Numbered from the stretch's first letter, positions 1 through 11,755 are shown. The stretch: 64,000 bases of DNA from Clavulina sp. PMI_390 (GCA_015039315.1 WIDE01000023.1:196363-260362); one strand, 5' to 3'. The notes: generated by a model from the sequence alone, not told the origin. Program-made: numbers and translations.

Positions 1-3000
1 AGATCTGAGATGAGGTTCGTGCTTCTTCCAGAAGTAATCACGAGGCCATGTCGCGTGAGCTCACATAATCCGAGTCCTATGAGATAGAAGAAAATCAATA
101 AATGACGACCAACGCGAGCGAAAAACCTCCTTACCTAGGGTAGATGCTACTAGCATTCCCTGTACATGGTCGCGGATTTCCGTCAGTGAAGGAGTCGAGC
201 ACGGCCTGATGCAAGTTTGGAGCAGTGTAGGTGTTCTCACCAGTAAGGCCGTGAGTAGCCAATTATGCGAAACTTCACGTTGATAGGTATGGGACCTAGT
301 GTTAGCTGTACGCATTCGAGTGATGGGGCAAAGGAATTCCAACACTCACCGATCCAATATCTTGAAACAAAGAATGACTGGACCATGCAGGCCACCATAA
401 CCTATTGATTGAGGGCCCACGACACCATTTAGCAAGCCTCAGCAGGACAAGCAGGCTTTGAAGAACGTACTCCATGGGTGCCATAGTAAGACAGGTACCT
501 ATGGAGCACGGAAGGGTTGGAGGATGCGCGTATATGCGGGCATCACGTCACTGACCAAGGTTGGACTAAAAGCTGAAGTGCACCTGCTGGTGACCCAAAG
601 GTTTCATACAACGCGTAGCTCAATATACCTCTATACGGAAGTGAGACGGTAGTGTTAGGAGAAAAGCAAGGGGGGTGGGAGGGGTTCATGGGCGCTTACA
701 CTTCGGCGCCCTGAATAGACCTGATAACGGATCAGCAAACATGATGCAAACCGTTGTATAAGGAGATTCGTACCATAATAGGCCGACCTAGAAACCAAGA
801 ATCCTAACATTAGATCATATCACGCGTGGTCCGCGTGTAAAGGGAGAAAAGGTGCATTCAGCGCACCAGAAGTCTTGAGTGGATAGGATCTCTAGGGAAT
901 TTCTGGTAGTACAGGTGAGTTTGCACAGTTATGACTCCAAAGAGACTGCAAGCTTAGATATATGAGGCATTTACGAGCTATCACAGGACGGCCGAAATAC
1001 CCACAACGACGATGCCCACTCCCCGAAGACGTAACTCGCAAGTGCTCGGTTGAGATTAATGCCGTGAAAGCTTGACATCAAATAGATGACAAATTGAGCT
1101 GATTTGGGTCGAGAAGGACAAAAGCCCGGAGACTAAGGAGGGAGAGGCACGCCAGCTGGACGATGAGGCATAAACTCGAAGAGGGGCTCCAGTAAGTAGA
1201 TTGGCGCCTTTTGAGACCACAACAGTCTCGTGTGAGACTCGATCGCCTCGAGCGGGGGTTGGTAGGACGGAAGATTTCCCTAAACGGAGGGGCGATCGGG
1301 ATCGCCGTACCAAGGCTGCACTTGGCGCTGTTGCCTGGATATACCAGATCTTAAATCATGAATCCTCATCAACTCGTTAAGTGAGTTCTTGATTCGCGCT
1401 GGGGTTTAAAGGCGAGAAGATTCAGAGTCACAGCAAAACTACAGGGTGGGATGCACAGGATCCAAGGCGTGGGGTTCCAGCGCCTTCACCGACACTTTGG
1501 GAGTCAAGGGAACTTCTCCTCGGGCCCGAGGTCAATTTCTGTCGCATGACACTTCGCAGTTCCGTGATGCTTCTCTTGTCCGCAGAGTGGCGAAAATCTC
1601 ATCCAAACCTGGGAGGAAAATCCCACAGTTGGCAGGAGTCTCCTGGATCGGGCCGAGCGAGCACAGGGTCGGATGCGAGAGCTAGTAACGCCCGAGGAAG
1701 GAGAAGAGCAGGCACGTCATATGGTATTGAGATCGGAGGATCGAGCCGTCCACAACCCATGGAGTGGGAGGGCACGACACCACGTGAAGTGTCAGGTGCG
1801 GTAGTCATACTTGTCACATACTGGCAAACGCCAGAAGTCTGCTGCATTGTTCGGTATGAGCTGGAAGATCAGACCAGACAACATTGGGAGGCAGCCAAGA
1901 AGAAGTATTCGAAGTGTAGTTGGTGGTTCACCAACCGTCAGTGTCCCTCAGGCTTCCGAACGCTCGCCGCGCCCCTGTCCTCAAGCAGACCTTCCGAGGG
2001 GTTTCTGTTAAATATGCCGACGAAAGCGATGCATAGTGTTTGGGTGGTATAGGTGTGATAGTTCATGGAGTGTCCGTAGCAGTATGTATGGAATCATACA
2101 TGGCTGGGTTGTGACGTGACTGAGGAACACAGTTACTCAAAGGCGCTCGTCGTCCTTCCCGTCAACTACAGCGTTTCTTTCCGAATCCCCATAAGCCTCA
2201 GGACCATAGTCATTCTTTGTCAGAGAAGCCTCGCATGAGGAGAATTTGTCTGTGGTGATGCCATCATCCGCTGGAAGGAATCGTCAGCGAGCAGTGAAGT
2301 TGGCTTGGACTCGGACATTCTCGGGTCCAAACCCTACCCAAGGCGCCACACGACAATACCCTCCTATATGCACGCTTACATGTGTAATACACGCTCACGT
2401 GCCATGCATTGATCCCTTCAGCATCGATAAGCACTTGTTGATCCATCATTGATGTCCGTCCGTTTCCCTCCGATGTACCAGCCTCCCGTGGCCAGGACTG
2501 AACGGCTCCTCTCCGTCGCGGAGTATCTGCTTCGCTTGCTTGAACTGCTCCGAAAAACTAGCCGGAAAGATCCTTTTCTCCAATGGCGCTACCCGAATGG
2601 CAGCTCAGACACCTACTAGTAACTGGTTGGTGACTAGTTCGATGCTTGTGTCCCCCCCAAAAGTCAGCCTCATGAGTGACCTGAATCCGGATCTGAGCTT
2701 CTCGAAGCACAGCTATGATACCAAAACCTATATTTGACCTTCTCGACCGAGCCTCGGACAAAGTCGCGCGCAAAAGCTCACCTTCCGGACCCTCCCTCAT
2801 TATGTCTCAATTGGTTCCGGCCACGCGATCGGCCCCGAATTCGTCGCCGGCTGCAATGAGGTAATGACTCAATGAGCGGTGAGATGTTTACCCATGATCT
2901 GCGAATCGTAAGGCTGCCCTTTGCCACCTGGTTCAATAATCTCCTGACTTTGGACACACCGAGATTTCCCGTCGACCCAGAGTGGCGTCCCCTTGGGAGG

Positions 3001-3149
3001 ATGCTTGCGGGTATATAGCAAGGGGTCTGTCTGCTCTGCTGGCTAGAGTCATTCCTCACTCACAACAAGCGCTCAGTCGCATCTAGCAACTACTCCACAG
3101 CCAAACACCTCTTCATCTCCTTCCCCACATCCACACCTTCCATCCCAAT
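1..3149. other. No confident gene; possible decayed or partial coding on the minus strand near the left end
   Basis: Reading frames here are short and none shows a family signature. On the minus strand between about 460 and 100, two stretches can be joined by plausible GT-AG splices. They give weakly protein-like text (GLHGPVILCFKILD, then TYQREVSHNWLLTALL), but there is no clear start and I recognise no family. A plus-strand open frame at 1546-2052 codes for 168 residues of unlikely composition. The stretch from about 3060 back to 2780 is pyrimidine- and TATA-containing DNA that probably includes the promoter of the MLRQ-type gene starting at 3150. I see no repeat or RNA gene. Confidence 0.4.
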
Positions 3150-3625
3150 ATGCAATCTTCTGCTGTTCGGATGACTCTCATGCGGTCTGTTCCCCGCTCT
3201 GCTGCTCTCTCAACGCCCATTCGTGCATCGAGAGCTCTGAATCGCGGGTTCGCATCCGCCGTCCCTGCAGGCGCAGCGGCAAAGCCTGCAAAGAGCATGG
3301 TAAGCACCTCTGGTCTCGTACAGCAATATATCTCCCTAACTCATCCCGGGCTTTCTATCAATCGCTGTAGATGCCGATAGAAGTCTACCCATTGATCGGG
3401 ATCATCTCTGGCGCCCTGACCTTCGGGTTCTACGTTGGATACACGCATCTGCGATATGACCCAGTGAGTACCCTTTCAACTCAACATCTCTTGCACCTCC
3501 CCATACGCCAGTATCCTAGGTGAACACTGGTCGATTGATTCTGACTCGCATCTCTGGTTTAGACCGTCAACGTGATGAACCGTCGGGACTTCAACGACAT
3601 GGACCTCACTTCGAAGCTGAACTGA
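3150..3625 (+). CDS. Mitochondrial NADH-ubiquinone reductase MLRQ/B12D-type subunit (NDUFA4-like)
   Basis: Three exons (3150-3299, 3371-3463, 3563-3625) with GT-AG introns in phase 0 give a 101-residue protein. Residues 1-50 are Arg/Ser/Ala-rich without acidic residues and contain RGFAS, a typical mitochondrial presequence. The mature part starts at the second exon (MPIEVYPLIGIISGALTF), has one transmembrane helix ending GFYVGYTHLRYDP, and finishes with a short hydrophilic tail (NRRDFNDMDLTSKLN). Size, presequence and the single early helix match the fungal B12D/MLRQ family, small inner-membrane proteins annotated as complex I or cytochrome oxidase accessory subunits. The role in respiratory-chain assembly is known of the family; nothing here separates complex I from complex IV membership. 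It converges on the Puf6 homologue across the assembly gap. Confidence 0.75.
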
Positions 3626-3701
3626 GGGACACATTCTACATGTTATGGAACTGAAGCGTTCCTCCCGCCCAATAATCTCTTCCATCACATGTCCCTATAT
3701 C

Positions 3702-4311
3702 NNNNNNNNNNNNNNNNNNNNNNNNNNNNNNNNNNNNNNNNNNNNNNNNNNNNNNNNNNNNNNNNNNNNNNNNNNNNNNNNNNNNNNNNNNNNNNNNNNN
3801 NNNNNNNNNNNNNNNNNNNNNNNNNNNNNNNNNNNNNNNNNNNNNNNNNNNNNNNNNNNNNNNNNNNNNNNNNNNNNNNNNNNNNNNNNNNNNNNNNNNN
3901 NNNNNNNNNNNNNNNNNNNNNNNNNNNNNNNNNNNNNNNNNNNNNNNNNNNNNNNNNNNNNNNNNNNNNNNNNNNNNNNNNNNNNNNNNNNNNNNNNNNN
4001 NNNNNNNNNNNNNNNNNNNNNNNNNNNNNNNNNNNNNNNNNNNNNNNNNNNNNNNNNNNNNNNNNNNNNNNNNNNNNNNNNNNNNNNNNNNNNNNNNNNN
4101 NNNNNNNNNNNNNNNNNNNNNNNNNNNNNNNNNNNNNNNNNNNNNNNNNNNNNNNNNNNNNNNNNNNNNNNNNNNNNNNNNNNNNNNNNNNNNNNNNNNN
4201 NNNNNNNNNNNNNNNNNNNNNNNNNNNNNNNNNNNNNNNNNNNNNNNNNNNNNNNNNNNNNNNNNNNNNNNNNNNNNNNNNNNNNNNNNNNNNNNNNNNN
4301 NNNNNNNNNNN
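3702..4311. other. Assembly gap (610 N)
   Basis: An unbroken run of N from 3702 to 4311. It removes the C-terminal exon or exons of the Puf6 homologue and any 3' UTR it shares with the convergent MLRQ-type gene. Open frames that span the gap are artefacts of reading N as sense. Confidence 0.99.
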
Positions 4312-6537
4312 GTCTTGACGAGCCGTGCAGCAGGGGCCAAGTCAATGATGTGGGAGAGCTCGCCATTGGAGGGCTTCGGTGTAGGGTAGGTTTTGCGGAG
4401 GAGTGAGACGAGTGCTGAGATCACTTTCGTGCGATCTGGACATCATAATCAGGTTAGACGTATCCAGGGAGCACGAAAATGCAAAGTTGGTTAGCGTGGT
4501 GTGCAGTGAGATAGTTCGAGAGTGGATGACAAACCTCCTTCGGCAGATAATAGAATCTCCGTCAGCATGAGATTCGCGGCAGTGTCGCGCATCATCTCAT
4601 CCATGTTCTGTTCTGCTAGGTGCAGTAACCCGCCTCTACCCTCGCTTGCAGCGACGCGGATTTCGCGCTGCCTGACATCCACATCCTTCTTACTTGTCCT
4701 TGCACGAGCGGCATCCGTTTCGGCAAGGAGAGAGGTGAGGGCTGGAGGGAAATGCCGAGATGAGCGAGGAACAAGGAGATAGAATAGTGGGCGGCGAGTC
4801 TCGAAAGCAAAGTCGCGCGCATGCTGCGTGATCTCCAGAACAATCGACTTTGCGAGCAGTTTTGTATCACTGGAAAAGAAAAAGTCAATCTTGCAGAGTT
4901 AAGTGCGAGGATGCGGTGACATACTCGACGACGTCCAGTGCAGTATAAAGTACGAGCTGCGCTTCCTCATCTTTACACATTCGCTCGATATGAGGTTTCA
5001 GGACCTTGATGATTTGTTTCCTATCCTTCGCACTACCACAAGCTAAGAACTCTCGGACGGCGCGGCTACCCTCTTTTGTGTGAACCATCTCTGCGACGAG
5101 TTCTTGGCAGCTATATAGATCCTGTCAGTATCAAACTTTGGAGGCAAGCATAAGAACTTCACCTCTCGAATATCTCTTGTCGTTTCTTGTCAGCAACGCT
5201 CTCCTCCTCGGAGTTAATCTCCTGTAGATACTCCCACAGTGCTCGATGCACAATCGCGTGTGCGACAGCACCTTTGTCGGGGTTATTGAAGCTTACACCC
5301 CATAAGAATGAGTTGTTCGGCCGAATAAGTAATACGAAGCAAATTTTAACTGACATGGTGGTTAGATTGTCCTTCAAGGAGGATAGAACTCGCTTCCTCC
5401 TCTCGGAATCCGCGCCAAGGAGTACGGCCTGCAAGCCCCGTGGGCCTTGTGCCGAGGAGGTAGCTGCCGTTGAGGGTTGGAAGAGGGCCGCTTCTTTACC
5501 AAATAGGTCTAGAAGGAGCCTATCACGCTCCGGAGCATTGGCGTAGAGTTCGTAGGCGTCGGCGATAATTGGAGATGCTTCACGGTGGAGAAGTAGCTTC
5601 ATGACATGGTCATGGAATTCGGAAAGGATGGAAGGGCGCAAGGAAGGGCTAGTGCAGAGTTGAGTATCATCCCGCTTCGACTGATGGGGAAGTAGATGGA
5701 CCTACCAGTATCGGAGAAGTTTCGGGATTAGGAACTAGATCATGCAGAGCAGCAAAGTGAGCAAGGCGCGGAACGAATCAGACGTCACAAAACGGGTGCG
5801 GCACCTTGGCATATTTATTTTGAGCCAGTTCCCGGTAGCGCCCCTTAAGCTCTTTCCCAACCTGTTCCCGCTCTTTCGGGCCGCCCGATTTGACGATCTA
5901 TCAACGGACCAAGTTGAGAGGTGGTGACAAAGGGATCGTGCAGTCTACGCACTGTTTGAACAACACGGCTGGCATCATGCTTGAAAACAAGATCTTGAAT
6001 CCTCCCTTTGACGCACTCAAGCAGTTTTGTTATGTGCTTTTCCCTCTCTGTTTTGGGTAGGGTTCGTTGGCGAGCTAACGACCAATGCCTTTTGGCATCG
6101 GCGAGGAGGTCAGCGTGAGGCTTAGCTGCTTGCCGCTGCCTCAACGTCTCTTTTTGAAGTTTGTGCGATTCTTTTGCAGCTGTTGCAATGAGGCCCCTCA
6201 GTTGATGAAGCAGCAGAACATCGCGGACATTATCAAGCTCACCATTCGGGTCCTTAACTTTTGCGGGCTCCCCGTCCACGTCCATAGCAGATTCTTCACC
6301 CTCGTCACCAAATCCATGCTCCAAACCTTCTGGAAACTCGTCGTTTCCATCTTCATCTGAGAAAGGTTCCTGGTCTTGATCGCTTTCAGAAATAGTCACT
6401 GGCTTCCGACGGGTTTTAGTAGCTGGTTTTTGGACTGCCGATCGCTTCACAGGGGCAGCTTGGCCATTTGAAACAGCACGCTTTTTAGAAGGATGCTCTC
6501 TTGAAGTCGAGGAGGGAGCTGAGCGTTTCGCAGACAT
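4312..6537 (-). CDS. PUF6: Puf6/PUM3 pumilio-repeat nucleolar protein, C-terminus lost in the gap
   Basis: The start is the ATG at 6537 (MSAKRSAPSSTS), followed by a Lys/Arg-rich, then acidic low-complexity region typical of nucleolar proteins. After GRIQDLVFKHDASRVVQT the frame splices (5953 to 5897) into IVKSGGPKEREQVGKELKGR, and further exons read FLIPKLLRYC, LRPSILSEFHDHVMKLL and MVHTKEGSRAVREFLACGS. This is the repeat order of PUM3/Puf6, with the CPL-type C-terminal region following (KSIVLEITQHARDFAFET, VISALVSLLRKTYPTP). Family members bind RNA, act in 60S ribosome assembly and, in yeast, repress ASH1 mRNA. At least six exons are visible, and the last one enters the run of N, so the protein is incomplete here. 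The family assignment is firm; internal exon edges near 5350 and 5100 are approximate. Confidence 0.88.
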
Positions 6538-7048
6538 TTTTTTGGACCACAGGCAGTTCGTGTCTGTTTGTTTGGCTCCCTCCAGCTCTATTGAGTTGTG
6601 CCACAAAACCAGCAAGCACCAACCGCTGGCGACAAGACGCTTCCCAAAGGGTTCTATCGCCATCCTATCGCTAATATGACATTCTGGACCTTGATTCCGC
6701 TCGTCGCGTCGCTGGTCTCTCTGGATTCCTGTGGCTCTCTCCGTTCATCCAAGTCATGCCTCATGGATTGGACGACAACTGCCTCATCAGCTGGCCGGTG
6801 GCCATAGCACTTCCAGAACAATATGAAATTCTGTTCCTTGTCCAAACAAAATGAATCCTAGAAGACCACCCTAGGGCCATTACTTTATACGAATCACGAC
6901 CGCTTTATCCATGTCAAAGAGCGAGTGCCGTTGTGTATATAAGGCATGGGGGCGCGGGCTACCCACCAAGTGGACAGCACCTATATAACTACCCGCCGCG
7001 ATTGCGACTAGCTTCGACACGCTCCCTATTCTTTGCTCTTCCCACAAA

Positions 7049-8394
7049 ATGCACCAAAGACCTCAGAAAGGACTTGCTAAATATACACCACTGTAACTTT
7101 TCTTGAAATCACGCTTCCTTGCTTTTTCCTGAATTTTTTTTTTTTCACTAGGAGTTTTGCTCTTACCGCGGCTCATGACCGCCGTGCTGCCAGGCGCCCC
7201 ACCACCCAAGCTACGAATCCCGCGGTATCACCACCAAAATTCATCTACGTCTACCCAACTAATAGTCGCCCCAACAATCCTGAATACCTTGGTGACGCTG
7301 ATAGTCCCCAGATCGCTCAAATTGAAGGCTCCTCAAGGCAGGGAAGCACAAGCATCCCCGGGTTCCACGCCAGTCCTGGCCTTGGTGTCCAAAGTTCTGC
7401 GGCTTTCAGCCCCCAAACTGGACATAACCATCATAACAGCCCTCATGCTCGCGAACTCGGTTTCTACCCTGACTCGATGAGTCCCCCACATCCCGAAAAT
7501 GCTTCTCTAATGTCGGATGGCGAGCTGGATGCTTGGATGTTTGGAATCGGCGACGAGGAACCAATGCAACCTGCTGCTCAAACTTTGTCATACTATGAAC
7601 CCCCAGTTATTGACCTTACTGGAGATAGTCCGCCTTCTCATAGTCCCGAGATGGGAGCATCCAGCCCCAATAACTCTTCTCGCTCTCGGGCAGTCGTTGG
7701 GGTCAATACTCCACGGAAAGAAATGGGCCCTCTTCCCCCTGACTTCTTCACTGGTCATCGCGACGCTCAGGTTCTTCCTCCTTCCGACCGCTTCGAGAGG
7801 TACAGTAAGGATGGCGTCCGGTTTACTGCACAAAAACTTGTGGTGCACAGTGCCTACGATCCACCCCATCCATCATATTACAGAGCGCTTGTTACTTTCC
7901 CATTTAACCGGAAGGAGCGGGTTCTGCAGTCTGAACAGTTGTCATCATCACGCAAGACTCAGTTCCATGGCTCCCTCTACGACCCTACCTCCCCTCCCAC
8001 CGTTTACGATTGGCTATTCGCCGCCCATAAGAACCTGCATCATGGTTGGGAGTGTGAACCGACCAAATGGCCTCGATGTATCATATGCGGGGAACTCCCG
8101 GATCGAATGATACGACACGTCTGCCAAACTCACTTGAAGGATTGGGAGCGCAATCATAAGAAGGGGAAGCCAATGCGGAGTTCCGAATGGGTGGCGGCTA
8201 TCTTCTATGTAGTCCAACTCGCTGACCTAGGTACGACACGACGATTGACCCCAGAAGAGGAGGCAGCATTCCTCGACTTCCGACGTTCATATGACCATAT
8301 CTGGTATGTGCACTGGAAGTCGGAATTCGCATTTCAATGGCCCGAAGATGCGTTGATGGCTCGCGCTCGCGACTATGTAGGATATTGCCAGTAA
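7049..8394 (+). CDS. Hypothetical protein with a SUMO-interaction-like motif and a Cys/His cluster
   Basis: Two exons (7049-7092 and 7152-8394) give 428 residues. A first ATG at 7477 would be an internal Met, because the same frame is open and protein-like back to a T-rich acceptor at 7151 and joins cleanly to MHQRPQKGLAKYTPL. Residues about 1-190 are Ser/Pro/Asn-rich and probably disordered. VIDLTGD, flanked by acidic and Ser residues, resembles a SUMO-interaction motif. The C-terminal half is more ordered and holds CIICGELPDRMIRHVCQTH, a CxxC-His-His arrangement that could bind zinc. TATA-like TATATAA at 6981-6987 lies upstream. I do not recognise the family. A nuclear regulator or DNA-binding protein is possible, but this rests only on the two motifs. 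Confidence 0.7.
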
Positions 8395-8700
8395 TCGATA
8401 TACTTTGTCCATTCAGACGTCGATTTCAACAGATGGTACCATCCTGATGGTTCCAATGAAATGCTTTGTCAACGTGCATCGATTCCTTAGCAGATGATCC
8501 ATGAGCAGGAATACGTAAGGCCAGTGAAACCTCATAGTAAGGAGGGCACACCCTCCGCTCAACTATCCTTCAATAGATACTCGGCCGAACTAGTTCATTA
8601 ATGGATGTCTAGAGGATCGTAAGGAACTGTAGTAAAGCGTGAAATGGTCTATGTCCGAAACAACTCAATCTCGCCACCAGGCCGAATACGATGTGCAGAC
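8395..8700. other. Convergent intergenic spacer
   Basis: This is the AT-rich 3' side of both neighbours: the unknown gene ending at 8394 and the thaumatin-like gene whose stop is at 8701. I see no open frame with protein character, no repeat and no structural RNA. Confidence 0.6.
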
Positions 8701-9580
8701 TTAAGCACCGCAGCTATAAAAACAATGAAGCGATAGATTTGTGAGTTGTCGGAAAATTGCGACTCAGAAAATAACCACGTACAGGTAAAGGTTGACACCG
8801 ACATTGGCGGTGTTGCACTGGCGGAGGGAGCTGCCGTCGTTGCTGTCTGGAGAGAGAGTTAGCAAATCAAGATCGGGATCAATGAAAGTCATAATACGTA
8901 CTAGGGTTCCAGGCATCGGAAGGAGGGCACGAGCTGCTCTCGCAGTGTGCGCCAGTGCAGCTGCCATCAGTCCAGCTCCAAGCGAGGGGAATGGAGTAAC
9001 CCTGTAAAACAAAGATGTCAGATGTTCTGCTTCGGCTAATGAAAGCGCAGATACAAGCGACATACAGCGACACGGCTCAGGTTGCATTCTAGCAAGAACG
9101 AGAGTAAAATGAGCCTAATGCTAAGGGTGAACGACTCCATGGAAGCACTCACGTTGGTAGGAGGGGTTGGAGAAGTCACACTCAAGGCGGGTGCAGCCCT
9201 AGAGACATCATTGTTAGCGACCACTTGAGCCAAAATGTGGAGAAATACACACAGGACCATCGTCACCAGGGCAATCACCATTCTCTCCAAAGATGATAAG
9301 GGAGGAGGCAAGAGCGGGAATGGAAACACTGTAGGAGCCACCATTGGTACCAAGAGCACCAGAAATATAGTTGAAGGCGGAGCTCTTGACGTGCGCAGTC
9401 TCGGCCGAGCCACAGTAGTTGTAGACGGTCACCTATCATTAGGAGCCAAGGATTTAACGTTGATGATAGGAATTGACGGTGAGATGGTGATGAGTGACGG
9501 CCGAACGCCTCGAAACCTACCTGATGTTGAGCCATCACGGTGGCGGCAGTGGCAGCAAAGACAAAGAGCTTGGTGAACAT
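8701..9580 (-). CDS. Secreted thaumatin-like (glycopeptide-type) cysteine-rich protein, copy A
   Basis: Six short exons. The ATG at 9580 opens a signal peptide (MFTKLFVFAATAATVMA). The second exon is VTVYNYCGSAETAHVK through GENGDCPGDDGP; next come GCTRLECDFSNPSYQ, CNLSRVA, GYSIPLAWSWTDGSC, NDGSSLRQCNTANVGVNLYL and a terminal exon adding CGA and the stop at 8701. Ten cysteines are spaced as in fungal thaumatin-like 'glycopeptide' proteins (YNYC, GDC, GC, LEC, QC, GSC, AHC, SSC, RQC, LC), enough for five disulphides. The product should be an extracellular beta-sandwich protein. Relatives have been linked to antifungal, glucan-binding or host-interaction roles, but the activity here is unknown. 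It is the first of three tandem same-strand copies. Confidence 0.8.
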
Positions 9581-9676
9581 CGTGGTGGTTTAGGGGGAAG
9601 TGGAAGGGGCTAGACTGGATGAGCTTGGACGGGAAGAGCTTGAGTGGAATGCTGAGAATCCATGGCAAAACTCGCA

Positions 9677-9684
9677 CTTTTATA
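9677..9684 (-). promoter_or_regulatory. TATA box of thaumatin-like copy A
   Basis: TATAAAAG on the minus strand, about 100 bp before the ATG at 9580. The same motif sits at nearly the same distance in copies B and C, which supports a core-promoter role. Confidence 0.65.
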
Positions 9685-9801
9685 GGTGTACGTTTCATCT
9701 AACCTCGGTTGGAGTGCATATCGGCAAACGAGAGACAAATAGACGGAGTGGAGCTCACGATCAAGTTGGTTGTGGTGGAGTACACATGTCGCCGCTGAAA
9801 A

Positions 9802-9816
9802 GATATTGACAATATC
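9802..9816. promoter_or_regulatory. Palindromic upstream element GATATTGACAATATC of copy A
   Basis: Two 7-bp arms (GATATTG / CAATATC) around one central base form a perfect inverted repeat 222 bp upstream of the copy A start. A near-identical site lies 217 bp upstream of copy B. Symmetry and conserved spacing suggest a dimeric transcription factor site; the factor is unknown. Confidence 0.5.
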
Positions 9817-9856
9817 GGGATTGATATTTGACGTCAAGAGACAGCGTCGTTTCAAG

Positions 9857-10636
9857 CCCCTCGAGGTTTCAGCATCACGTAAAAAAGGCTATTTCTGCGG
9901 GCAGGTTTCATGAGCCGTGCGGGACAGGATAGGCAACGTATGGGAGGAGGGAGGGGTGAAATTGGCTTTGTTTGTCTACCAAAATCTGGATGGAGTTTTG
10001 GAATCAGACATATACAAAGGGTTCAAAAGTTGATACTAAGTGCAGCTGGGACTTCAAAGCTGGTAGAATACTCTCAGTTGGTGACGATTGTGTAGGCTCA
10101 GGCCCAAATTGATGGGAAGGGAAAGATTACAGCAGCTACGTAGTTGGGCCATCAGACGTATGGACATAGAAAATATAACGAGTTCATGTGGCACAAGAGA
10201 AGCGATGTGTGGTTGTTGCGTCGCCGAGGTAGAGATATTGGGTAATATGTGGGAGGAAGCACCGACGGTCGAGGCTAGCCGTTGCAACAGCCGAAGAGTA
10301 CGGGGCTACGGAATCGGTTGACGCGTAAAAGGAGCGGAGCTAAAATTTGGGGCAGAGTCCTTGGCGCCGGCATGACTCAAAGTGACGGAGAGTCTGAGTC
10401 AAGGACGACGAGATGGCAAGACGCTTTAATTGTCTCTGTTTACATCGAGGGACTCGGACCAACTACTGGTCTCACGGACTCTCATCATCAACTGTAATTT
10501 TCCACTTCGCTAGACATTACTTTAATGCAGTCAATCACAAATTTAGTCGGCTCTGGGCGCTTCGGAAGTTCAGCCCCTGTAGACTACCAGTCTCTGTGGG
10601 AATTCACACATGCACGCTCTCCAGGAATTGTGGCCA
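9857..10636. other. Intergenic region between thaumatin-like copies A and B
   Basis: It holds the distal upstream DNA of copy A and the distal downstream DNA of copy B. Several open frames of 60-90 codons occur on the plus strand (9910, 10088, 10282, 10413), but they overlap each other, lack family character and have mixed composition, so I do not call them. Confidence 0.5.
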
Positions 10637-10680
10637 CCAATACTGTAAAATTAGCAACTATTACGAGTACTAGTACTAGA
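10637..10680. repeat. 44-bp block repeated downstream of copies B and C
   Basis: This block matches 12493-12536 in 43 of 44 positions. It lies about 106-149 bp beyond the copy B stop, as its partner lies about 109-152 bp beyond the copy C stop. It contains the 12-bp perfect palindrome AGTACTAGTACT. Copy A has no such block. It marks B and C as products of a duplication that included 3' flanking DNA. Confidence 0.85.
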
Positions 10681-10785
10681 TAGGTAACGAAAAGCCCCAA
10701 AACAGATCTATGCGGGTAAATTCCGTTGCAAGCTTCCTCCAGGCAGACGAGTGTAGGTGCCGAGGGAGCAAATCCGAGATCACAT

Positions 10786-11648
10786 TTAAGCACCGCAGCT
10801 GTACAGAGGGATCAAAAGTAAGGTCATTATGTGTTCTTATAGCAATCGAGGCGAATCAAACGTACAGGTAGAGGTTAACACCGACGTTGGCAGTGTTGCA
10901 CTGGCGGAGGGAGCTTCCATCGTCGCTGTCTGAGGGGAGAGTGAGTAAACCAAGATCGGGCTGGACAACGTGTTACTACGTACCGGGGTTCCAGGCGTCA
11001 GAGGGAGGGCAAGTGCTGCTCTCGCAGTGGCCGCCAGTGCAGCTACCATCAGTCCAGCTCCAAGCGAGGGGAATGGAGTAACCCTGTGCAACAATAAATT
11101 AGATCTTCTGCTTTCTTGGTTAAATGCGAGGGCTAGGAGGCGTACAGCGACACGGCTCAAGTTGCATTCTGGTAGGATGGGAAGATAATTAGCGGAGTCG
11201 CGGGCACGGACTGGATGAGGGATACTTACGCTGGTACGAAGGGTTAGAGAAGTCACACTCAAGACGGGTGCAGCCCTATAGACAAAATTATTAGCCATAA
11301 GATGATGAAGGAATCCAAGAAATACGTACGGGACCGTCAACACCAGGGCATTCGCCACTCTCACCGAAAACGATGAGGGAGGAGGCAAGGGCGGGGAGCG
11401 AAACGCTGTACGAGCCGCCGTTGGTGCCAAGGTAGCCAGAAACGTAGTCGAAGTCGGCGTTCTTGACGTGTGCAGCCTTAGCTTGGCCACAGTAATTGTA
11501 GACAGTGACCTATGATTGGGAATCAAGAGGTGGATGCCCGCCGTTACTAAAACAGGGCGGGGCTTGGGTTCAAGGGCTGTGGACCCACCTGGTGCTGGGC
11601 CATGGCGGTGGCAGCAGCGGCAGCAAGGACGAAAAGCTTGGTGAACAT
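10786..11648 (-). CDS. Secreted thaumatin-like (glycopeptide-type) cysteine-rich protein, copy B
   Basis: Same exon pattern as copy A. The ATG at 11648 opens the signal peptide MFTKLFVLAAAAATAMA; the body runs VTVYNYCGQAKAAHVK, then GESGEC, GCTRLECDFSNPSYQ, CNLSRVA and GYSIPLAWSWTDGSCTGGHC, and ends NVGVNLYL plus CGA, with the stop at 10786. All ten cysteines of the family are kept. Differences from copy A cluster in the strand after HVK (NADFDYVSG versus SSAFNYISG). The three copies keep intron positions and reading phases, so they arose by tandem duplication of genomic DNA rather than retroposition. An apoplastic or cell-wall role is inferred from family and signal peptide only. Confidence 0.8.
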
Positions 11649-11748
11649 CGTGAAGATAGCGAGGAAGAGGATCGACTGGTGTTGGTCTGGTAGAGCTGGA
11701 AGGAGGAGAGCCTGAGTAGGATGCTGAAAGTCGAGCACAGAGCCTAGG

Positions 11749-11755
11749 TTTTATA
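11749..11755 (-). promoter_or_regulatory. TATA box of thaumatin-like copy B
   Basis: TATAAAA on the minus strand, about 100 bp before the ATG at 11648, equivalent to the TATA box of copy A. Confidence 0.65.

Noticed and set aside
1546..2052. 168-codon plus-strand frame as a gene
   Set aside because: No family feature, no splice context and odd composition; overlapping frames on both strands are equally long.
3636..4424. Open frames of 209-262 codons on both strands spanning 3.64-4.42 kb
   Set aside because: They are made almost wholly of N read as sense codons.
7157..7480. 107-codon plus-strand frame before 8 kb
   Set aside because: It overlaps the better-supported second exon (7152-8394) in another frame.
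7477..8394. A 305-residue protein starting at ATG 7477
   Set aside because: The same frame is open and protein-like upstream to an acceptor at 7151 and joins a short first exon at 7049-7092, so 7477 is an internal Met.
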